NCBI RefSeq assembly: GCF_900115555.1
Contig: NZ_FOWX01000025.1
Span: 1-64,000, forward strand
Source of the DNA: Pseudomonas borbori
GTDB lineage: Bacteria > Pseudomonadota > Gammaproteobacteria > Pseudomonadales > Pseudomonadaceae
DNA: 64,000 nt
Direction: 5' to 3'
Every line of letters begins with the position of its first letter. The stretch's first letter is position 1. Below the pieces are notes generated by a model that saw only the letters and a list, made by a program, of their open reading frames with translations, searched no databases and was not told the origin of the DNA. Of the stretch, positions 49,815 to 58,766 are shown in pieces. A program made the position numbers and the translations under genes.

Positions 49815-50003
49815 CAGGCAGGCACCTTTTGTTGATTTTGTCTTGCCAGGTAGCTCGGCGGTTTCTGCCGATTTTACGTGAATCTGGTTATCATTGTTCT
49901 GAAATAAGAATTGAATGCTGGATTTAGAATATTGCAGAGTGGATTATCTGTCTAGTCATGCCTGATCGAACCACCCCATTACAACAACATGAAAGGTACA
50001 ACG

Positions 50004-51659
50004 ATGCTCTCGCTCAGCCGCTTCTCCATTGGCGCCAAGCTGCTCATGCTGCCCGCCTTCTTGGTGTTTTCCCTTCTGGTTATCTCGGCAGTCGCTTATC
50101 AGGGGTTGTCCAGTCAGCAGGAGGTCATCGACGAGATGGAGCAGTTGCGGGTCAAGCAATATAAGCAGGCACTGGACATCTCGGCGGCGTCTCAGGCCGC
50201 CATGGCCAACGCCTATGCCATGGTGGTGCGGATTCTCGAGTCGAACGGTGACGCGTCGGCCGAAGAACTGGAAGCTTATCTCGAGGAAATGGAGCTGAGT
50301 GTCGAGGAAATGCTCGCGGGGTTGCGCAAGAGTGCTGCGCAAGAGCGCCTGGGCGAGGATGAGCGCGCGCTCTATCTGGCTTTGCAGGAGCAGGCCACGG
50401 TGGTGGCAGGCGGCTTTGCCGAGCTGAAAAGCATGGCCCTTAGCGATCCGATGCAGGCCGTGTCGATGCTTGGCAATCTGCGCGCCGACTACAATAGCCT
50501 GCTCGGGCAATTCGGACGCTTGTTGATATTGCAGGAAAGCCTGACGACGCAGGCCTTCAGCGACGCGACTCGGGTGGTGCAGAACGTTACCCAGGTGCTG
50601 ATCGTGACCCTGCTCACAGCAGTTGGCTTGGCCCTGGTCGTAAGTTTGCTGTTGCGCGCGCACATCATTCGCTCGATTCGCGCCATCGAGCAGGCGTCCA
50701 TCAAGCTGCGCGATGGAGATTTGACCCAGCGCGTGCGAATTGTTGGGCACGATGAGATTGCCCGGACCGCTCAGGCATTCAACGAACTAATCGAGAGCTT
50801 CCAGCTCGCCGTTCGGCAGGTGGCTGGCGTATCGGCTTCGGTGGGTTCGTCGGCAGAGGAGTTGGTGATTACCTCGTCCCAAGTGTCTGACAGTGCTACG
50901 AATCAGGCCAAGGCGGTTATCGAGGTGTCGGCGACGGTCGAGCAGATGAGCGAGGGGGTTGCTTCTATCTCCGCCAATGCCGAGGAGCTGAGGTCTTCTG
51001 CGGAGGCCAGTCTGCGGGGAGCGGAAGCGGGGCACTCGGCCTTGAACCGTCTACTGACGGAAATTGAAAGTGTACGCCTCGCCTTTTCGGCCATCAGCGG
51101 CTCGGTGGGGGATTTTGTTGTCAGCACCTCTGCCATCACTGCCAGCATCAATCAGGTCAAGGAGCTCTCGGCGCAAACCAATCTGCTGGCACTGAATGCG
51201 GCAATTGAGGCGGCGCGTGCCGGCGAAAGTGGCCGAGGCTTTAGCGTGGTTGCCGATGAGGTGCGCAATCTGGCGCAGCGCTCTGCGACTGCGGCAAATT
51301 CCATCAACGAGTTGACGCTCAAGTTGGAAGGCCAGTCGGCAGTCGTAGAGAGGGCCTTGCAGGCAGGCACAGTGGCCTTGGACGGCAGCGATAAGCTGTT
51401 GGGCGAGTTGGAGAGCACGCTGCAGGAGTCCGCGCGTCTGGTCGGTGACTCTACTCGTGGTGTCGACTCGATAGCTATCGCAGTGCGTGAACAGAGCGAG
51501 GGCGGGCGGGACATCGCCTCGAACGTCGAGCATCTCGCGCGCATGGCTGGAGAGGGGGATGCGATCACGCAGCAGGTATCCAATGCGGTGGTTTCCCTGC
51601 GTGAGCTGTCCGAAGAGTTGAATCTGGCGGTGAGCCGCTTCCGCTTCGAGACGTTTTGA
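50004..51659 (+). CDS. Methyl-accepting chemotaxis protein
   Basis: A 551-residue chemoreceptor. TM1 is near residues 9-33, followed by a roughly 155-residue helical periplasmic domain of the four-helix-bundle type. TM2 is near 195-217, then a HAMP domain (IKLRDGDLTQRV). The signalling tip NLLALNAAIEAARAGESGRG is followed by FSVVADEVRNLAQRS. No C-terminal NWETF-like tether is seen. It lies between catabolic operons, so it may direct taxis to the terpenoid or a breakdown product. The ATG at 50004 has AAAGG upstream; 49989 is an alternative. Confidence 0.88.
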   Translation: MLSLSRFSIGAKLLMLPAFLVFSLLVISAVAYQGLSSQQEVIDEMEQLRVKQYKQALDISAASQAAMANAYAMVVRILESNGDASAEELEAYLEEMELSVEEMLAGLRKSAAQERLGEDERALYLALQEQATVVAGGFAELKSMALSDPMQAVSMLGNLRADYNSLLGQFGRLLILQESLTTQAFSDATRVVQNVTQVLIVTLLTAVGLALVVSLLLRAHIIRSIRAIEQASIKLRDGDLTQRVRIVGHDEIARTAQAFNELIESFQLAVRQVAGVSASVGSSAEELVITSSQVSDSATNQAKAVIEVSATVEQMSEGVASISANAEELRSSAEASLRGAEAGHSALNRLLTEIESVRLAFSAISGSVGDFVVSTSAITASINQVKELSAQTNLLALNAAIEAARAGESGRGFSVVADEVRNLAQRSATAANSINELTLKLEGQSAVVERALQAGTVALDGSDKLLGELESTLQESARLVGDSTRGVDSIAIAVREQSEGGRDIASNVEHLARMAGEGDAITQQVSNAVVSLRELSEELNLAVSRFRFETF

Positions 51660-51798
51660 CCGCCACTGTACTGAGCCAGGTACGCCGTATGGCGTGTCGA
51701 AGCATGCTCTGATGAGGTATTCGTTCGCGCTCACCAGCGTTACATGAGTGGTTCTCGCCGGTTCGCTGGCGTGAATCTGAGGCGGGTGGCTAGAGTAA

Positions 51799-51831
51799 AA
51801 CATGATCTAAAATCGTAAATCTGTTCATGTT
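51799..51831. promoter_or_regulatory. Inverted repeat AACATGA-N19-TCATGTT
   Basis: Perfect 7-bp arms at 51799-51805 and 51825-51831 in an A/T-rich stretch about 200 bases before the ferredoxin gene. Could be a site for another regulator of the operon or a degenerate copy of the island dyad. Confidence 0.4.
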
Positions 51832-51969
51832 TATCTGTTTTTATAGGGGTTATAAACCATTGCTTGTCACGCTCTGCTCCGGTTGCGCTGCGAATAACCC
51901 GCTAGATCGGCGATGGAATGCCGGATTTTTGGCCGTTCATCGTGCTTTCGCCTTGTCACACCCAAAATA

Positions 51970-51998
51970 TTTACAAATGTATTAAAAGTGTTCATTAT
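51970..51998 (+). promoter_or_regulatory. Island dyad / promoter of the ferredoxin operon
   Basis: TTTACA (51970-51975), 13 bases ending AAAAG, TGTTCA (51989-51994). As a promoter: TTTACA -35, 17 bases, CATTAT -10 (51993-51998), 34 bases before the ferredoxin ATG. It shares the exact core TACA-N8-AAAAGTGT with the sites at 59209 and 61160. Confidence 0.7.
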
Positions 51999-52031
51999 TT
52001 TGCTGTGCTGGTCCCTGATAAGGAGAACAAG

Positions 52032-52262
52032 ATGAGTTCCGAAAAAGCGCGATTCCAAGTGGTAGCCGACCGCAGCCGGTGCTGTGGTTACGGCTTGTGT
52101 GCCGCCATCTGTCCGAGTATCTACAAGCTGGATGCCGATGGTCTGGTTTATCTGGACGACAAGGTCGTCCCGCCTGAGCTTGAGGAAGAGGCTCGCGAAG
52201 GTGCAGCAGCCTGTCCTGCCGAGGCAATCTGGCTTGAGGACATCACCGCCGAAGGTGACTAA
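52032..52262 (+). CDS. ditA3: [3Fe-4S]-type ferredoxin of the ring-hydroxylating oxygenase
   Basis: A 76-residue single-cluster ferredoxin. The motif C17-x2-Y20-x2-C23-x3-C27-P, with C61-P near the end, has Tyr where the second Cys of a [4Fe-4S] site would be, so a [3Fe-4S] cluster is expected. Rieske oxygenases usually use [2Fe-2S] ferredoxins; the diterpenoid dioxygenase DitA is a remembered exception with a ferredoxin of this class. The start at 52032 has AGGAG upstream; the longer frame from 51918 crosses the promoter. It is first in an operon with SDR, extradiol dioxygenase, FAH and MFS genes. Confidence 0.82.
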   Translation: MSSEKARFQVVADRSRCCGYGLCAAICPSIYKLDADGLVYLDDKVVPPELEEEAREGAAACPAEAIWLEDITAEGD

Positions 52263-52319
52263 GTCTGAGCTGTTCACGAGGCTTCAGGTCGCATTCACAG
52301 ACAAACGGTGGAGGATGGG

Positions 52320-53081
52320 ATGACAGGTCGTTTAGAAGGTAAGGTCGCACTGATCACAGGCACCGGCGGTGGTCAGGGCAGGGTAGCTGCACTGCGTTTC
52401 GCCCGAGAAGGTGCCATTGTCGTGGGCTGCGATTTTAATGCGCAGGCGAATGAGGAAACTGCCGCCTTGCTGCAGGCCGAAGGTCTGCGGTTGTATGGCT
52501 ACGCCCCCGTTGATCTAGGCGATCATGAACAGGCCAAGGCATGGGTCGAGTCCGCCGCCGCAGAGCATGGGCGCATCGATATTCTCTACAATAACGCCTC
52601 GGCGGCGCGTTTCGGTGCAGTCAGCGAGTTCTCCGTCGAGGATTGGCGCTACACCATGCGTAATGAAATCGATCTGCTGTTCTACACCACTAAATACGCA
52701 TGGAATTACCTCGCCGAGCAGCAGGGCGTGATTATCAACGTGTCATCGACTGCCGCCTGGGGCGGCTCCAAGGTCGCTGGCATCGCAGCGCATGCCGCTG
52801 CCAAAGGGGCGGTAGTTTCCTTCACCCGTCAGCTGGCTGTGGAGGGGGCGCCAGTCGGTATTCGCGCGGTCAGCCTGAGTCCTGGATTCATCGCTACACC
52901 AGGCACGGCTCCGTTTCTCGAGAACCCAGTCGCCCGTGCGGCATTGCTCGATGGCGTGCTCATGGATCGCCCCGGCGAGCCAGAGGAAGTGGTAGCCATG
53001 GCAGTGTTCGTGGCTTCCAGTGAAGCCTCGTTCATCACGGGCTCCGATTTCGTCATCGACGGTGGCCTGCTGGCCGTCTAA
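52320..53081 (+). CDS. SDR-family dehydrogenase, possible cis-diol dehydrogenase
   Basis: A 253-residue SDR with TGTGGGQG near 14-21 and YNNAS near 86. The active-site motif reads HAAAK instead of YxxxK, a replacement seen in a known SDR branch. Ser is present in NVSSTAAW. Located between the oxygenase ferredoxin and the extradiol dioxygenase, it is the natural candidate for converting the cis-dihydrodiol to the catechol. The ATG at 52320 is preceded by GGAGG; the frame starts 12 bases earlier. Confidence 0.78.
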   Translation: MTGRLEGKVALITGTGGGQGRVAALRFAREGAIVVGCDFNAQANEETAALLQAEGLRLYGYAPVDLGDHEQAKAWVESAAAEHGRIDILYNNASAARFGAVSEFSVEDWRYTMRNEIDLLFYTTKYAWNYLAEQQGVIINVSSTAAWGGSKVAGIAAHAAAKGAVVSFTRQLAVEGAPVGIRAVSLSPGFIATPGTAPFLENPVARAALLDGVLMDRPGEPEEVVAMAVFVASSEASFITGSDFVIDGGLLAV

Positions 53082-53188
53082 GAGATTCGGGCGGCGCTGC
53101 CGCCTGGATGGACATATTGCTATCGTCCGGGCAGGCCTTAATCGGAGCTTGGGACGAATGAAAATCGAACAAGAACAGGTGAATAGTC

Positions 53189-54130
53189 ATGGACATCATT
53201 GGCATTGGCTACATGGGCTTCGAGACCGCGAACATCGACGCTTGGCGCGAGTACGGCCCGCAGGTGATGGGGTTCGGTATTGGTCGCTCCCCCGAGAGCG
53301 ATCCGGACTCGCTGTATTTCCGTATCGACGACCGCCGTCATCGCTTCGCCTTCCATCCTGGAAAGATCGACCGTATCGCCTACATAGGCTGGGAGGCGAT
53401 CGGGCGCATGGCGTTCGAGGATGCCCTGAAGAAGTTCAGTGCCGCTGGGGTCGAGTTCACCCGTGGTGATGCCGAGTTGTGTGAGAAGCGCGGGGTGCGC
53501 GAGCTGATTCGCTTCCGCGATCCGGTCGGCTATCAGCATGAGCTGTTCTATGCGCAGAAGTGGACACCGCGCTCCTTCCAGCCCGGCCGTCCTCATGGCG
53601 GCTTCCTGGCAGACGAACGCGGTGCCGGTCATGTGGTGTTGATCACCCCGGAATATACGCCGGAACTTGAGCACTTCCTCATCGAAGTCATGGGGTTCCG
53701 CTGGTACGGTGCTGGTGCGGGTAAGGGGCGTACGGGGTTCTTCCGCTCCAAGCTCAACAATCACACCAGCCACGATATCGCCTATGGCCACGGGCCTGGT
53801 CGCATGGGCGTTCAGCACGTAGGCATCGTGGTGAACAGCATCCGCGATGTCGGCGAGACCTACGATATCGTGAAGAAACGCGAGCTGCCGATGATGATGA
53901 CCTTGGGGCAGCATTGCCAGGACCCGCATGTATCCTTCTACCACTTCAATCCGTCAGGCTTCGCGTTTGAAACCATTGCCGAGATCGAGCCATGGCAGGG
54001 GGACCACTATGAACTCAATCCCGAGGTGCTGAGCGTCTGGGGACACGAGATGGTTGGGCCTATCCTCGGGCCGAGCGTGCGTACGCCTGAAGAAGTGCTG
54101 GACCCGGAATACCTGGCCAACAAGCGCTGA
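53189..54130 (+). CDS. ditC: Extradiol ring-cleavage dioxygenase, module 1
   Basis: A 313-residue type I extradiol dioxygenase. The Fe(II) ligands are H148 (GAGHVVL), H210 (GVQHVGI) and E261 (GFAFETI). It is paralogous to the module 2 enzyme at 40980, with the same length and spacing. Operon context with the dioxygenase ferredoxin and the FAH gene fits the ring-cleavage step on the dihydroxylated diterpenoid, the role of DitC. The FAH gene starts 3 bases after its stop codon. Confidence 0.85.
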   Translation: MDIIGIGYMGFETANIDAWREYGPQVMGFGIGRSPESDPDSLYFRIDDRRHRFAFHPGKIDRIAYIGWEAIGRMAFEDALKKFSAAGVEFTRGDAELCEKRGVRELIRFRDPVGYQHELFYAQKWTPRSFQPGRPHGGFLADERGAGHVVLITPEYTPELEHFLIEVMGFRWYGAGAGKGRTGFFRSKLNNHTSHDIAYGHGPGRMGVQHVGIVVNSIRDVGETYDIVKKRELPMMMTLGQHCQDPHVSFYHFNPSGFAFETIAEIEPWQGDHYELNPEVLSVWGHEMVGPILGPSVRTPEEVLDPEYLANKR

Positions 54131-54132
54131 GC

Positions 54133-55017
54133 ATGCGCCTGGCACGCGTTGAGGTCGCCGGCGAAGCCTTCTGGGCATTGCTGGCGTCGCCATCCGGACC
54201 GCTAAGGCGCATTCGTGCACCTTTTGCCGAGTGGGTGGCAGCGCTGGCCAGGCAAGGGATTGCGGCGCTGGATCTGGCCGCAGAACCTATCGAGCTGGCG
54301 CGCTGCCGGCTGCTGCCGCCACTTCAGCCTGGTGCCCGGGTGTTTGGCGTTGGCTTGAACTACCTGAGTCATCTACAGCGTCTGGGTAGCGCTGCGCCGG
54401 CGCATACCCTGGCGTACCTGAAAACAGATTCGACCCTGCTCGGCCCGCTGGACGACATCCAGTACCCGCCGCTGACGGCCGAGCTGGATTACGAAGTCGA
54501 ACTGGTGGCCATGGTCGCCCGGCCCTTGCTGGATGAGCCACAGGCGAACAGTTGCCTGCTCGGTTATACGGTTGGCAACGATATCAGTGCGCGCGATGCC
54601 GGCCGGCAGATCGGGCGTCTCGATCTGCTCACGCAAAAGGCCATGGATCGCACCACGCCACTCGGGCCCTGGATCGTCACGCTCGACGAGCTGGGCGGCA
54701 CCGGGCAGCCGGCGCTGGAGATGAGCCTGAGCGTCAATGGCGAGCGCCGCCAACAGGACAATACCCGCAACATGATCTTTCCCGTCGACGAGTTGCTCAA
54801 CTACCTCGATGCACGCATCGCGCTGCGCCCCGGCGATTTGCTGTTCACCGGCTCGACTCATGGAGTGGGCCTGGAAAGCGGGCGTTTTCTGGAGCCCGGG
54901 GATCTGGTCGAGGCGCACATTCAGGGCATCGGTCAACTGCGCAACCGCGTCGGCGCGCCACGCCGCTTGCATCCGGCGCGCGAGGTCGGGCGGCTGGGGC
55001 TGCCCGCCGGCGAATGA
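54133..55017 (+). CDS. Fumarylacetoacetate hydrolase-family enzyme (first)
   Basis: A 294-residue FAH-fold protein. The metal site is in the segment ELDYEVELVAMVARP and the conserved VGNDISARDAGRQIG. LLFTGSTHGVGLE near the C terminus matches the GTPxGVG loop of the family. Such enzymes hydrolyse C-C bonds or decarboxylate/isomerise ring-cleavage products. Its position directly after the extradiol dioxygenase suggests it acts on the dienoic product. The stop overlaps the MFS start (ATGA). DitH of known resin-acid clusters is also of this family; either this gene or the one at 60047 could be its counterpart. Confidence 0.85.
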   Translation: MRLARVEVAGEAFWALLASPSGPLRRIRAPFAEWVAALARQGIAALDLAAEPIELARCRLLPPLQPGARVFGVGLNYLSHLQRLGSAAPAHTLAYLKTDSTLLGPLDDIQYPPLTAELDYEVELVAMVARPLLDEPQANSCLLGYTVGNDISARDAGRQIGRLDLLTQKAMDRTTPLGPWIVTLDELGGTGQPALEMSLSVNGERRQQDNTRNMIFPVDELLNYLDARIALRPGDLLFTGSTHGVGLESGRFLEPGDLVEAHIQGIGQLRNRVGAPRRLHPAREVGRLGLPAGE

Positions 55018-56642
55018 CCACGGACAAACAAGGTGCCCCGGCGAGCGAAGCGGTGGCGGAGCACGCCTCGTTCTGGGCGCCGCTGCGTCATAAGCTGTTC
55101 GTCGGGCTGTGGCTGGCCTGTGCGCTGACCAACATGGCGATCTGGATGCAGACGGTCGGCGCCGCCTGGATCATGACCCTGTTGTCGGCCTCGCCCTTGA
55201 TGGTTTCGCTGGTGCAGACCGCGATCACCTTGCCGGTGTTCCTGTTCGGCCTCCCGGGCGGGGTGCTCGCCGATCGCATGGACCCGCGCCGCCTGTTGCT
55301 GCTTACCCAGTCGGCGATGTTCGGTGCGGCCGCAGTGCTTTGCCTGCTGGCCTGGTTCGACCTGTTGCAAGCCTGGTCGCTGCTGCTGTTCACCTTCGTT
55401 CTTGGCACCGGCAGCGCGCTGGGCATGACGGCCTGGATGATCACGCTGGTCGGCGTGATCCCGCGCGAGCAGGTGCCGGCGGCAGTATCCCTCAGCGGCA
55501 TTTCGATCAATGCCACCCGCGCCCTCGGCCCGGCCCTGGCCGGTGCGATGATAGCCTGGTGGAACAGCGCCTCGGTGTTCCTGGCTATCGCTCTGTGCAT
55601 GGTCGCGGTGATCGTCTTCATCATCTTCCGTCTGCCAGCCAAAGCCCGAGTGGACGGTCTGCCGCCGGAAACGCTGTACGGCGGCATGCGCAGCGGCCTG
55701 CGCTATATCCGCCACTCGTCGGTATTATCCAGTGCGCTCAAGCAGGTGTTCGTTTTCACTAGTTGCGCCAGCGCGCTCTGGGCGCTGATGCCGCTGGTGG
55801 CCAAGAACGAGCTGGGCATGGACGCAGGTGGTTACGGCCTGCTGATGGCCTTCATGGGTGCCGGCGCGGTGATGGCCGCTCTCGGCCTGACCAGCGTGTA
55901 TCGCCGTTTTACCCTGCGCCGGCTGATCGTCGCGGGTGCCTTTGCTTTCGCGGCGGCAACCCTGGCGGCGGCGCTGTCACACAGCCAGGTGGTGGTCTGC
56001 GCGATGCTGCTGCTTGCGGGCATGGGCTGGATGGCGGTGAACGCGACCATCTCCACCGTGGTGCAGACCTATGCGGCGAACTGGGTGCGTGCCCGTGTGG
56101 CCTCGGTGTACCTGCTGGTGCTCATGGGCTCTATGGCCGTGGGCGGCGTGTTGTGGGGCGCGCTGGCGCAGTATCTGGGCCTGGAAGACAGCTTGCTGCT
56201 GTCGGCGGCGAGCCTCCTGCTGGGGTTACTGCTGACCCGCGGAGAAACGATTGCCATGGGCCAGGAAGCGGATTTCGCCGACGCCCAGCAGACCGACAAA
56301 CTGGTGCTGGCGGGCGAAGTGTCGCATGGTGAGGGGCCGGTCTGCGTGGAGATCAGCTACCGGGTGGGCGATGGCGAGGGTAAGGAGTTTCTGCGTATCG
56401 TCTACGCGGTCGGCCTGTCACGGCGGCGCAACGGCGCGCAGAACTGGCGACTTTATCGTGACCTCGGCGAAACCGATCACTACGTCGAGCGTTTTATCGT
56501 CGAGTCCTGGCTGGATTATCTGCGTCAGCAAGAGCGCGTGACGTTGGCCGATGAGTCGCTTGAACGTAGCCTGTCCAGGTTTCGTTTCGAGCCTCTGGCC
56601 CCCAGGCGTTATGTCTATCAGCCGCCTGCAGAGGTATTTTGA
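55014..56642 (+). CDS. MFS_3-type transporter with C-terminal soluble domain
   Basis: A 542-residue protein. About 410 residues form a 12-TM EntS/MFS_3-type permease (starting MTTDKQGAPASEAVAEHASF, with PGGVLADRMDPRR in loop 2-3). A soluble domain of about 120 residues follows, containing YAVGLSRRRNGAQNWRLYRD, a combination known in this transporter group. The ATG overlaps the FAH stop, so it belongs to the ferredoxin-dioxygenase operon. Likely efflux or uptake of the substrate or intermediates. A longer upstream frame is a shadow of the FAH gene. Confidence 0.84.
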   Translation: MTTDKQGAPASEAVAEHASFWAPLRHKLFVGLWLACALTNMAIWMQTVGAAWIMTLLSASPLMVSLVQTAITLPVFLFGLPGGVLADRMDPRRLLLLTQSAMFGAAAVLCLLAWFDLLQAWSLLLFTFVLGTGSALGMTAWMITLVGVIPREQVPAAVSLSGISINATRALGPALAGAMIAWWNSASVFLAIALCMVAVIVFIIFRLPAKARVDGLPPETLYGGMRSGLRYIRHSSVLSSALKQVFVFTSCASALWALMPLVAKNELGMDAGGYGLLMAFMGAGAVMAALGLTSVYRRFTLRRLIVAGAFAFAAATLAAALSHSQVVVCAMLLLAGMGWMAVNATISTVVQTYAANWVRARVASVYLLVLMGSMAVGGVLWGALAQYLGLEDSLLLSAASLLLGLLLTRGETIAMGQEADFADAQQTDKLVLAGEVSHGEGPVCVEISYRVGDGEGKEFLRIVYAVGLSRRRNGAQNWRLYRDLGETDHYVERFIVESWLDYLRQQERVTLADESLERSLSRFRFEPLAPRRYVYQPPAEVF

Positions 56643-56750
56643 GCGAAATGTGGTGCGCGGCATAAAGTCTCCATATTAAATTTGTCGCACTACGTTGTTC
56701 TCGGTATAGAATTGCGTTCTGGCTCCCGCTACGTTAATCCGAGAAATTTT

Positions 56751-57545
56751 ATGGACAGCACCGACGTTGTAGACCTCAATGATGCTCGCAAGGCTGCCGG
56801 CGCCGTGACTGTCAAGCCGGTCGCCAACGCGATTCGCATCCTCCGCCACCTGAGTCAGGTCGGAACGCCTGAGCGTTCGGTGGACATTGCCCGCCGTCTA
56901 TCGATCAACCCAAGCACCTGCTTCAACATCCTGCGGACGTTGGTGATGGAGGATGTGGTCGATTTCAACCCCATGTCGAAGCGTTATTCGGCGGGGCTAG
57001 GGCTGGCCCGGCTAGTCGAGCAACTGGTCACCCAAGGACAGCGCGTGCAACTGGCAATACCACTGCTGCAGAACCTGGCAGCGCGACTCCGGGTGACGGT
57101 GACCCTGTGGCGGCGTATAGGATCGGATCGCATTGTGATCGTGAGTTCGGCCGCTAGCCCCACCGATGTGCGTATCGACATGGCGGAGGGCCAGCGCCTG
57201 CCGATGTTGATGGGCGCAAGCGGCAGGTTGTTTGCCACTCAGATGGACCTGGATGATCCAGAAATTCGAGCAGGCTTCGAAGGGATTCGCTGGGCGCGAC
57301 CCTTGTCCTTCGAAACCTACTGCGAGGAAGTGCGTCTGGCTGCGAAACGCGGTTGGGCGCTGGACGATGGCCACTTTTCAGTCGGTATCCTGGCGGTCGC
57401 CGCGCCCGTCTATTCGCCCTCGGGCTCCATCGACTTTACCGTGTCGGCCGTTTTGTTCCGCGGTCAGCGCGATGAAGAGGGGATCAAGGTATTGGGCGAA
57501 GCGCTTGTCGAGTTCTGCTCCGAGCTTGGCAGTGTGCTGTTCTGA
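56751..57545 (+). CDS. ditR: IclR-family transcriptional regulator
   Basis: A 264-residue IclR protein. The winged HTH is near residues 22-75 (VANAIRILRHLSQVG, then DIARRLSINPSTCFNILRTL), followed by an effector domain ending FCSELGSVLF. An IclR-type activator, DitR, controls the known dit cluster of Pseudomonas, so this symbol is a reasoned assignment. The ATG at 56751 begins MDSTDVVDLND; the frame back to 56682 has no ribosome site. It is convergent with the thiolase-like gene. Confidence 0.72.
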   Translation: MDSTDVVDLNDARKAAGAVTVKPVANAIRILRHLSQVGTPERSVDIARRLSINPSTCFNILRTLVMEDVVDFNPMSKRYSAGLGLARLVEQLVTQGQRVQLAIPLLQNLAARLRVTVTLWRRIGSDRIVIVSSAASPTDVRIDMAEGQRLPMLMGASGRLFATQMDLDDPEIRAGFEGIRWARPLSFETYCEEVRLAAKRGWALDDGHFSVGILAVAAPVYSPSGSIDFTVSAVLFRGQRDEEGIKVLGEALVEFCSELGSVLF

Positions 57546-57565
57546 GGGGCGGTGGCTGCCCCCTC
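57544..57565. terminator. Small hairpin between convergent IclR and thiolase-like genes
   Basis: GAGGGGC / GCCCCCTC with a 7-base loop and a one-base bulge, overlapping the IclR stop and followed by TCTTGCTGTT. Weak but well placed. Confidence 0.4.
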
Positions 57566-57572
57566 TTGCTGT

Positions 57573-58766
57573 TCACTCCCTGACCAACAACAGACTGCCG
57601 CCCAGCGGGCCGCCCCCGGCCGCCACGGTGGCGACGCGGTGCTCGGCGGTCTGCCGTCCTTCCGCGCGGCCCCACAGTTGCAGGCAGGCTTCGTGGACGT
57701 AGCCTAGGCCGTGGGTTCGCCCCCCAGACAGTTGACCGCCATTGGTGTTGATCGGCAGGTCGCCGTCCAAGGCAATTCGCTGCCCCCCTTCGACGAAGGC
57801 GCCGCTCTGGCCCACAGGGCAAAGCCCCAGCGCTTCCAGCCAGATCATGGTCAGAATCGAGAAACCGTCATATAGCTGGGCCGAATCGACGTCGCTCGGC
57901 GTGTAGTCGGTGCGCGCCCACATCATCCGGCCCACATCGAACGCCGCCATCTCGGTCAGCGAGATCTGATCCCATGACCAGGGCTGGTTGAGCGCTGCGC
58001 CGATCGCCTCGATGCGGATCGGCGGCTGGCGCGTGTCCCGCGCGGCATCCCTGCGTGACAGGACAATGGCGGTCGAGGCGTCGCAGTGCACGTCACAATC
58101 GAACATCCGCAGCGGCGTGGAAATCATCCGCGACTGCATGTAGTCGTCCATCGACATTGGCGTGCGGTAGATGGCCTTCGGGTTGCGCATCGCGTTTCGC
58201 CGGCAGGTCAGGGCGATTTGCGCGAGTTGCTCTGCTTGCGTGCCATATTCGTGAAAATGCCGTTGCGCATACAGGGCCATCAAGTTGATGCCCGACAGCA
58301 CGTTGAACGGCGTGAACCATTGCCAGGAATAGCTGCTGTCGCGGCCCTGGGTCTTGTTACTCAGCGCACCGGCCTGCTTGTTATGGACGCGTGCTGACGC
58401 CTCGGTAATGGTGCGGAACACCAGCACGTGGTTGCACAGCCCTGCAGCAATGGCCATGGCGCCATTGATCACCCCCGCAAGCGGGCCAGGACCCTCGTAG
58501 CCTCCACCAAACCAGTTGACGTTCAACCCCAGGGCGCTCTTCAGTGCGCTGGGGCCGACCGGCGAGAAGGGGTCGCCGTTATTGTTGTCGCCCGGCCAGC
58601 ATGCCACGCCATCGATGTCGCTACGCTCGAGTCCGGCATCGGCGACGGCTTCCAGGCAGGCATCGACGGTTAGGCGCATGGCCGATTTCGACGATGGGCG
58701 GCCCACTTCGGACTGGCCGATGCCGGTGATGGCGACCTCTTTTTCATAGCGATGATCGAACATCAT
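57573..58766 (-). CDS. Thiolase-like lipid-transfer protein, probable retro-aldolase (DitF-like)
   Basis: A 397-residue thiolase-superfamily protein of the SCP-x/Ltp2 type. It starts MMFDHRYEKEVAITGIGQSE and has the C-terminal NTNGGQLSGGRTHGLGYVHE motif. The usual nucleophilic Cys after the first third is absent: the region reads NWFGGGYEGPGPLA. Ltp2-type proteins lack it too and act as aldolases with a DUF35 partner. That partner is encoded immediately upstream with a four-base overlap. Probably cleaves a side chain or ring-derived CoA thioester. The long upstream frame to 59027 is a shadow. Confidence 0.82.
   Translation of the reverse strand: MMFDHRYEKEVAITGIGQSEVGRPSSKSAMRLTVDACLEAVADAGLERSDIDGVACWPGDNNNGDPFSPVGPSALKSALGLNVNWFGGGYEGPGPLAGVINGAMAIAAGLCNHVLVFRTITEASARVHNKQAGALSNKTQGRDSSYSWQWFTPFNVLSGINLMALYAQRHFHEYGTQAEQLAQIALTCRRNAMRNPKAIYRTPMSMDDYMQSRMISTPLRMFDCDVHCDASTAIVLSRRDAARDTRQPPIRIEAIGAALNQPWSWDQISLTEMAAFDVGRMMWARTDYTPSDVDSAQLYDGFSILTMIWLEALGLCPVGQSGAFVEGGQRIALDGDLPINTNGGQLSGGRTHGLGYVHEACLQLWGRAEGRQTAEHRVATVAAGGGPLGGSLLLVRE

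Larger units (their letters stand above)
51660..52031. other. Regulatory gap before the ferredoxin operon
   Basis: A 372-base gap. It contains a weak island-like match TGATCT-N13-TGTTCA at 51803-51827, itself nested in a perfect AACATGA-N19-TCATGTT dyad (51799-51831), and the promoter dyad at 51970. No gene seen. Confidence 0.55.
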
